From: a bacterium
Lineage (GTDB): Bacteria; JACRDZ01; JAQUKH01
Assembly: GCA_040754625.1 (NCBI GenBank)
Contig: JBFMCF010000033.1
Location: forward strand, 1-64,000
Direction of reading: 5' to 3'
DNA length: 64,000 nucleotides
Position numbers and translations under genes: made by a program. The notes under the pieces are model-generated. The model was not told the DNA's origin, made no database searches, and was given only the letters and a program-made list of their open reading frames with translations. Positions 58,689 through 64,000 of the stretch are shown one piece after another (position 1 is the first letter of the stretch; the number at the start of each line of letters is the position of its first letter).

Positions 58689-60062
58689 ATGTTTATTGAT
58701 TCCCATTGTCATTTAAGCTTTCCGCAATACAAACAAGACCGTGAAGAACTGATCAGCCGCCTTCAAAAAGAAGGCATAGATTACATCATCGATATAGGCA
58801 CGGAAGAAGATAACTGGGCGGATGTTTTGGCTTTATCACAAAAATACGATTTCATATATTCAGCCCTTGGCGTGCATCCCCATGAGGCGGAAAAGGCGAA
58901 TATCCGGACATGGGAACATCTTAAAAAACTTTCCGACAATAGTAAAATAACCGCTATCGGCGAAACCGGCCTGGATTTTTTCCGCAATCTTTCTCCCAAA
59001 GAAATTCAGATTAATGTTTTCCGCGGACATATCCGTGCGGCGAAAGAAATCAAAAAACCGCTGATAGTCCATATCCGTGACGCTTACGAGGACGCTATCT
59101 CAATAATGAAGGAGGAAAACGCCTTTGAATGCGGCGGGGTAATACATTGTTTTTCAGGCGACTATGAGTCCGCGAAAATCCTCATGGACAGCGGTTTCTT
59201 TATATCCTTTGCCGGGCAGATAACTTTCCCAAAAAATAACTACCCGGAACTTATTAAAAAAATACCAGTTGAAAAAATTTTGATTGAGACCGACGCGCCG
59301 TACCTTGCGCCTGTCCCGAAAAGGGGGCACAGAAACGAGCCGTCTTTTATAAGGTTTACCGCGCAAAAAATAGCCGAGATAAAGGGTCTTTCGCTTGAAG
59401 ACATTGCAAGAATAACCAGTCTGAACGCAAAAAATCTTTTTGCGATCGGAAGTACTAACCACCCATCCGGCGGCGGGATTGCTTATCCAATCCGGAACTC
59501 CATATATCTTAATATAACCAACCGCTGCACAAGCGAATGTACCTTTTGCATCCGTTACAAAACGGATTTTGTCAAAGGCCATAACCTCAAACTTAAAAAA
59601 GAACCGGGATTAGAAGAGATTTTAAACAGTCTTGAAAATGCGGAAAATTACAGCGAGGTTGTTTTCTGCGGATATGGTGAACCCCTGCTCCGGCTGGAGT
59701 TAATCAAAAAAATCGCCGGAAATCTTAAAGCGCGGGGACTAAAAGTGAGAATCGACACAAACGGCCACGGCAATCTTATTTATAAGCGGAACATACTGCC
59801 GGAATTAAAGGGGCTTGTTGATGCCATGTCAATCAGTTTAAACACGGAAAATGAGGATAAATATTTCAAACTTTGCAAGCCCATATTCGGCAAAGAAACT
59901 TATCTCGAGGTCATAGAATTTATCAAAGAGGCAAAAAAATATATACCTGAAGTAAATGTAAGCGTTGTAGCCCTGCCTGAAGTGAATGTTGAAAAATGCA
60001 GAGAAATTGCGAAAAACCTGGGAGTCGGTTTCAGGTTAAGGGAATACGACGAGGTGGGGTAG
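58689..60062 (+). CDS. TatD-type metal-dependent hydrolase fused to a radical SAM domain
   Basis: The 457-residue protein joins a TatD barrel (residues 1-255: MFIDSHCHLSFPQY, ALGVHPHEA, IGETGLDFFR, VHIRDA, IHCFSGDYESA, ETDAPYLAPVP) to a compact radical SAM domain (about 265-457) with cluster motif CTSECTFC, VVFCGYGEPLLR and RIDTNGHG. TatD proteins are DNases; the radical SAM part matches the TatD-linked rSAM family, usually encoded as a neighbour. The single polypeptide keeps all metal ligands of both halves. The start at 58689 gives the normal TatD N-terminus. The substrate is unknown. Confidence 0.9.
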   Translation: MFIDSHCHLSFPQYKQDREELISRLQKEGIDYIIDIGTEEDNWADVLALSQKYDFIYSALGVHPHEAEKANIRTWEHLKKLSDNSKITAIGETGLDFFRNLSPKEIQINVFRGHIRAAKEIKKPLIVHIRDAYEDAISIMKEENAFECGGVIHCFSGDYESAKILMDSGFFISFAGQITFPKNNYPELIKKIPVEKILIETDAPYLAPVPKRGHRNEPSFIRFTAQKIAEIKGLSLEDIARITSLNAKNLFAIGSTNHPSGGGIAYPIRNSIYLNITNRCTSECTFCIRYKTDFVKGHNLKLKKEPGLEEILNSLENAENYSEVVFCGYGEPLLRLELIKKIAGNLKARGLKVRIDTNGHGNLIYKRNILPELKGLVDAMSISLNTENEDKYFKLCKPIFGKETYLEVIEFIKEAKKYIPEVNVSVVALPEVNVEKCREIAKNLGVGFRLREYDEVG

Positions 60063-60081
60063 GTGTTTAAAATTATCCGCC

Positions 60082-61740
60082 TTATTTTTTTATTTTAGAT
60101 AACTTCTCATTGATGTTTATAATCGACGGAACCAGTCCATTTTTTTGAAGGCAGTTGAGAAAAATATAAACAATCTCCGGGTCAAATTGGGTCCCTGAAT
60201 TTTCGACCAAATCATCAATAATTTTCTCCATCGGCATTGACTCCCTGTAAGGCCGTATTGAGCGCATGGCGTCATAACTGTCGGCCACAGCCATAATCCT
60301 TGCCCCCAGGGGAATGCTCTTGCCGTTCAACTTATTCGGGTAACCCCTGCCGTCAAAACGTTCATGATGATGTAAAATTATGTCCAGTTCCCTCCTGATG
60401 TAATGGCCGCTTTTCAGGATATTCACCGCGATCACCGGGTGCCTTTTTATTATTTCATATTCAGTCTCCGTGAGCTTCCCGCTCTTTAAAATAATAGTGT
60501 CGGATATCGCTATTTTCCCCAGGTCATGCAAAACAGCGGCGTTACAAATAATTTGGATTTCATTTTCCGGCAGTCTCATTTCCCTGGCCACCATATTGGA
60601 ATACCTCAAAACATTTATGGAATGCTCCCTTGTGCTGATGTCTCTTTCTTCGAACGCGGTAATCAGTGTTTTTATCATGTCCACATAAGACTGTTTTGAG
60701 ACCTCATTTAACCCGAGTATTTTATCCTCCAGTTCTTTCTGGCGCGTATTTTCAAAATAGTTCGTGTCAATAATATCTTTATACATAACAACGGCGTTCC
60801 GTCCCTGCGTTTTTGCCGCGTAAAGAGCGGAATCCGCCAAGTTTAAAAATTTGTCTCTTTCCAGAACACCGTCTTCAAACAATGAAGATATTCCGATGCT
60901 GACGGTTAATTTCACGGAAAAGCTTTCACCTTCGAAAATATATCCTTCAATAATATTTTTTAATTTCTGCGCGACATTAAAACCGCCTTTATAATCCTCA
61001 TTGTATAACAAAATAACAAATTCTTCACCTCCGTACCGCGCCAAGAAGTCAATGTCCCTGATGTTTTTCTTCAAACAGTTCGCTATTTCAACCAGGACCT
61101 TGTCCCCGAATAAATGGCCGTAACTGTCATTTATTTTCTTAAAATAATCGATATCTATCATCAGGCAGCAGATGTTCTGTTTATACCTTATAGCCCGCAG
61201 GAACTCATTATTCAATATTTTAAAAAAATATCCATGATGATAAAGCATCGTCAAACTGTCCCTTACCGAAATTTCTTTCAATTCAAGGACCGCCTTATCG
61301 AGCTTTTCCAAAATTTTTGTCTTTGTTTCATTGGCTTCTATCAGCTCATCACGTATTTTTTTAACCCGCAGGGCTGTGTTTAACCTCGCGATAATAATTT
61401 CGGGACTGCTTGATTTCCCAAGATAGTCCTCGGCGCCGGCTGACAGGCCTTCCAGTATATGTTCTTCCTGTTCAAGCCCCGTCAGTATGATAACAGGGAT
61501 AAATTTTAATTTCTGGTCCGCCTTTATTTTTCGAAGCATGTCAATGCCGCTCATGCCCGGCATCTGATAATCGACCAGTATGCAGCTGATTTCTTTTTTT
61601 GAAGCAGCTTCAATGCCTTCCAGGACATTGGATGCCATTTCCACATTAAAACCCGCCTGCTTTAAATACCTGTCAAGAACCTTCCTGTCGTCAGGATTAT
61701 CATCAACTATCAAAATTGTTTTCTTTGCTTCTTCCGGCAT
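60082..61740 (-). CDS. Response regulator with GGDEF and HD-GYP domains
   Basis: The 552-residue protein has a receiver (1-125, acidic DDNPDDR, phospho-acceptor Asp57), a coiled coil, a GGDEF domain (RYGGEEFVILLYNED, active-type GGEEF) at about 170-320, a linker, and HD-GYP (HDLGKIAISD, HHHERFDGRGYPNKL) at about 360-530. Such a protein could both make and degrade cyclic di-GMP, or use one domain as a sensor. It is downstream of the sensor kinase and receiver at 61.8-64 kb. The HD-GYP half resembles that at 15714. Confidence 0.93.
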   Translation of the reverse strand: MPEEAKKTILIVDDNPDDRKVLDRYLKQAGFNVEMASNVLEGIEAASKKEISCILVDYQMPGMSGIDMLRKIKADQKLKFIPVIILTGLEQEEHILEGLSAGAEDYLGKSSSPEIIIARLNTALRVKKIRDELIEANETKTKILEKLDKAVLELKEISVRDSLTMLYHHGYFFKILNNEFLRAIRYKQNICCLMIDIDYFKKINDSYGHLFGDKVLVEIANCLKKNIRDIDFLARYGGEEFVILLYNEDYKGGFNVAQKLKNIIEGYIFEGESFSVKLTVSIGISSLFEDGVLERDKFLNLADSALYAAKTQGRNAVVMYKDIIDTNYFENTRQKELEDKILGLNEVSKQSYVDMIKTLITAFEERDISTREHSINVLRYSNMVAREMRLPENEIQIICNAAVLHDLGKIAISDTIILKSGKLTETEYEIIKRHPVIAVNILKSGHYIRRELDIILHHHERFDGRGYPNKLNGKSIPLGARIMAVADSYDAMRSIRPYRESMPMEKIIDDLVENSGTQFDPEIVYIFLNCLQKNGLVPSIININEKLSKIKK

Positions 61741-61789
61741 GTTATTACCTTTATATTTTTGTGTGGCTTTTGTTCATCATAATACTCCC

Positions 61790-62233
61790 TTATGCAGGGA
61801 AAGGGACATTATGAATTCCCCAGTAAAGGCCTATTTCCTTGACAAGCGTGACAAAACTATCAAAATCAACCGGTTTCTGGAGAAAACTGTTGCACCCATA
61901 ATTATAACTTTTGATTATGTCTTCTTCCCTTCGTGAGACCGTGAGCATAATTACCGGTATTTTCTTTAACGATTCATCTTCTTTTATTTTTTTCAAAACC
62001 TCTATCCCGTTCATCTTGGGCATATTAATATCAAGGAGTATCAGGCCGGGGCGCGGGGCTTTCGATTCATCCTTATAGGCGTTATTATGAAAAAGGAAAT
62101 CCACCGCTTCCTGGCCGTCACGGGCGATAAATAGACGGTTTATAAGCTTCGCTTCCTTAAAGGCCCTTTTTGTTATTTCAATATCATCGGGATTGTCTTC
62201 CGCAAGCAGAATGTCGACTATTTTGTTTTGCAT
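61790..62233 (-). CDS. Rcp1-like response regulator receiver
   Basis: The 147-residue receiver opens ILLAEDNPDDIEITKRAF, has phospho-acceptor Asp68 in LILLDINMPKMNG, the T87-type MLTVSRREED and Lys in FLQKPVD. The 15-residue insertion before the phospho-acceptor strand (NNAYKDESKAPRPG) is typical of Rcp1/phytochrome-associated receivers. AAGGAGC precedes the ATG. It lies 16 bases after the sensor kinase gene and is its probable partner. Confidence 0.92.
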   Translation of the reverse strand: MQNKIVDILLAEDNPDDIEITKRAFKEAKLINRLFIARDGQEAVDFLFHNNAYKDESKAPRPGLILLDINMPKMNGIEVLKKIKEDESLKKIPVIMLTVSRREEDIIKSYNYGCNSFLQKPVDFDSFVTLVKEIGLYWGIHNVPFPA

Positions 62234-62248
62234 ATATTGCTCCTTTTT

Positions 62249-64000
62249 TTATCCCGGAATTTCCCCCGCCCTTTTGCTATTTAGTATTATATGCCTGTTT
62301 TCCGGGATTGTAAAATAAAACACTGCTCCTTCTCCGACCTTCGATTCCACCCATATCCTGCCTTTATGAATTTCTATTATTTTTTTTGCTATCGCAAGGC
62401 CCACCCCTGTTCCCCTTTTTTCTTCCCGTCTTATAAGCCTCTGGAATATCCTGAATATTTTTTCAAAATACTTCTCTTCTATCCCAGGGCCGTTATCTTT
62501 CACGTAAAATTTATAAAACCCGTTTTCTTTTACCCCACCTATTTCTATTTTAACCGTGTCCTTGTCGGCGAATTTGACCGCGTTGGAAATAAGGTGGGCA
62601 AAAACGTCGGTTAAACCTGCCCGGTCGCAAAATATCACAGGCATTTTCCCGCTGATTTTTAATTCTCCGTTTTTACTTTTTATTTTTTCATCCCATGTTA
62701 ATTTTATGTCATCCATAATTTTATTAACATCAACATCGTCGAAATTAATTATTTTCCTTTCTATATTCGAAAATTCAAGGAAATCCTCAACTATACTCTG
62801 GATCCTTATCGAATTTATTTTTATGCGTTCAAGATAATCCCTGCCGGATTCATCCAGCTTATCCGCATAATCATCTTGAATAAACTTTGAAAATGCGTTA
62901 ATGGACCGCAGCGGTTCCTTTAAGTCATGAGAAACTATATACGTGTAGGTGTCCAGTTCCCTGTTTATATATTCAACCTTTTTGGTATATTCCCTTAATT
63001 CTTCTTCCGCTTTTTTACGCGCTGTAATGTCTTTTGCCGTACATATAAAATACTGCGTTTTACCCTTATTATTTTTTACCGCTGAAGTGCTGAAAAGACA
63101 AGGGGCGCTTTTCTTCCCTTTTCTTTTAATATTCAGCTCAAAATTTTTAAATTCGTCGCTTGTTACAATCACCGCGTTCGCGGAATCGGAAAGTTCATTT
63201 TTTTCAATAAGATCAAACAACGGCCTGCCCGTAATTTCATCCATGCCGTAACCAAAAAATTCTATCCCCGCTTTATTAACTGTCCTTATCTTTAAATCTT
63301 TGTCTGTCACAATTAAAATGTCGCTCATATTTTTAATAATGCTGTCAAAATAATCTTTTGAAACCGTAATTTTTTCCAGATTCTCAGTCATAATATTAAA
63401 AGATTTACTGAGTAATCCTATTTCATCTCTCGATATTATTTCCGCCCTTTTGGAAAAATTTCCTGTTGCCACGTCAAAAGTGATAGAAACAAGTTGTTTT
63501 ATCGGTTTGGTGATATTATGGGACAAGAATAAAGATATTTGAGCTCCAGCCAGAAAAATAAACACGGAGATCAGGATTATAATGTTCCTCAGGGAATGCG
63601 GGAGAATCATAAATTCATCATAAGGCATAACCACCATTAACGACCATTCCATGCCGCCGACCGGTGAATAAGCGATTAAGCTGTCCCGTCCCATTATTTT
63701 CGCCCGTTCAAAACCGCTCTGCAAAGCCTTCGCTTTTTCAATAAGACTTTCTGCTTTTGCTCCTTTTCCTTTTATTGTTTCCAGGGCTTCCCCTTTACCC
63801 GGACGGGACAATATACTTCCTTTTGAATCGATTAAAACTGCGAAACCTGTTTCCCCTACTTTAAGGTCTGAAATATTTTTCGCAATATCGCTGACAGGCA
63901 CACTGCCCGAAAGAATAAAATTCAATTCATCCCCGAAATATTCATATTTTGCCACAATAAATTCTAATACATGCGTTTTCAGGTCCTCATTGTATTTTAC
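62249..64000 (-). CDS. Membrane sensor histidine kinase, 5' end outside the window
   Basis: The frame is open to the window edge (codons before the internal GTG at 63955 are uninterrupted), so the N-terminus is missing. Visible are a dCache-like extracellular sensor (IAKNISDLKVGETGFAVLID, GGMEWSLMVVMP), a membrane helix (NIIILISVFIFLAGAQISLF), HAMP (ITKPIKQLVSITFDVATGNF), one PAS domain, HisKA (YIVSHDLKEPLRSIN) and HATPase (ISNAVKFAD, DNGPGIE, GTGVGLAIAKKI). The HisKA/receiver pairing with an Rcp1-like partner is common. The ligand is not predictable. Confidence 0.9.
   Translation of the reverse strand, partial: VKYNEDLKTHVLEFIVAKYEYFGDELNFILSGSVPVSDIAKNISDLKVGETGFAVLIDSKGSILSRPGKGEALETIKGKGAKAESLIEKAKALQSGFERAKIMGRDSLIAYSPVGGMEWSLMVVMPYDEFMILPHSLRNIIILISVFIFLAGAQISLFLSHNITKPIKQLVSITFDVATGNFSKRAEIISRDEIGLLSKSFNIMTENLEKITVSKDYFDSIIKNMSDILIVTDKDLKIRTVNKAGIEFFGYGMDEITGRPLFDLIEKNELSDSANAVIVTSDEFKNFELNIKRKGKKSAPCLFSTSAVKNNKGKTQYFICTAKDITARKKAEEELREYTKKVEYINRELDTYTYIVSHDLKEPLRSINAFSKFIQDDYADKLDESGRDYLERIKINSIRIQSIVEDFLEFSNIERKIINFDDVDVNKIMDDIKLTWDEKIKSKNGELKISGKMPVIFCDRAGLTDVFAHLISNAVKFADKDTVKIEIGGVKENGFYKFYVKDNGPGIEEKYFEKIFRIFQRLIRREEKRGTGVGLAIAKKIIEIHKGRIWVESKVGEGAVFYFTIPENRHIILNSKRAGEIPG

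Overview
The window looks like the chromosome of an anaerobic, diderm (outer-membrane) bacterium of modest GC, probably from a poorly sampled lineage. The evidence is a four-subunit 2-oxoacid:ferredoxin oxidoreductase, LolA- and LolD-like lipoprotein sorting factors, an O-antigen ligase, a thioester alpha-2-macroglobulin and lipobox proteins. I cannot name the phylum from sequence alone. Nearly all genes are on the minus strand; the plus-strand exceptions are a truncated serine recombinase, a toxin-antitoxin pair, the alpha-2-macroglobulin, an unknown protein and a TatD-radical SAM fusion.

Layout. 1-2.8 kb: a decaying defence or mobile patch, with the end of an IS3-family element inside the ATPase gene of an ABC-three-component (ABC-3C) system, its middle component and frameshifted SMEK effector, an Xre repressor, a truncated serine recombinase and a GIY-YIG nuclease. 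2.97-3.3 kb: a tRNA-Asn split by a 254-nt group I intron. 3.4-6.5 kb: porGDAB. 6.6-9.8 kb: recR, ybaB, dnaX and the SRP RNA. 9.9-18.5 kb: a cyclophilin and a large set of PAS kinases and response regulators, with a ZIP transporter. 18.7-20.2 kb: Ser and Arg tRNAs, a four-helix-bundle (S23) gene and a zinc-ribbon gene. 20.3-30 kb: a long, tightly packed run from an ATP-grasp ligase through a GNAT enzyme, FtsK, LolA, a RodZ-like protein and an O-antigen ligase to TrpD and TrpC. 30.3-33.6 kb: a DEAD-box helicase and a secreted beta-propeller/PKD-type protein. 33.9-35.3 kb: a Ku fragment, a papain-like protease, tRNA-His and tRNA-Pro. 35.4-40.1 kb: a B12-radical SAM enzyme, a LolA-like protein and a FtsX-type permease. 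40.2-46.9 kb: two DUF4143 ATPases bracketing an island with pseudogenes. 47.5-54.3 kb: a toxin-antitoxin pair and a 2,019-residue alpha-2-macroglobulin. 54.3-60 kb: a LolD-like ATPase, a UROD/MetE-like protein, an EndoIII-like glycosylase and the TatD-radical SAM fusion. 60-64 kb: a second signalling cluster, running off the window end.

The most unusual feature is the intergenic DNA. Many gaps hold short modules built from one degenerate, self-complementary word (for example AATCGA-type, AATTGACAATT-type, GTGATTCGTG-type). One family sits immediately 3' of six of the eight tRNA genes: a perfect hairpin whose stem differs at each locus, then a conserved AGAGCAATCGA module. Another, about 92 bp with CCAGCCCTTCC ends, abuts start codons and supplies their ribosome binding sites. 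The dnaX linker appears to be assembled in frame from several of these repeat families.
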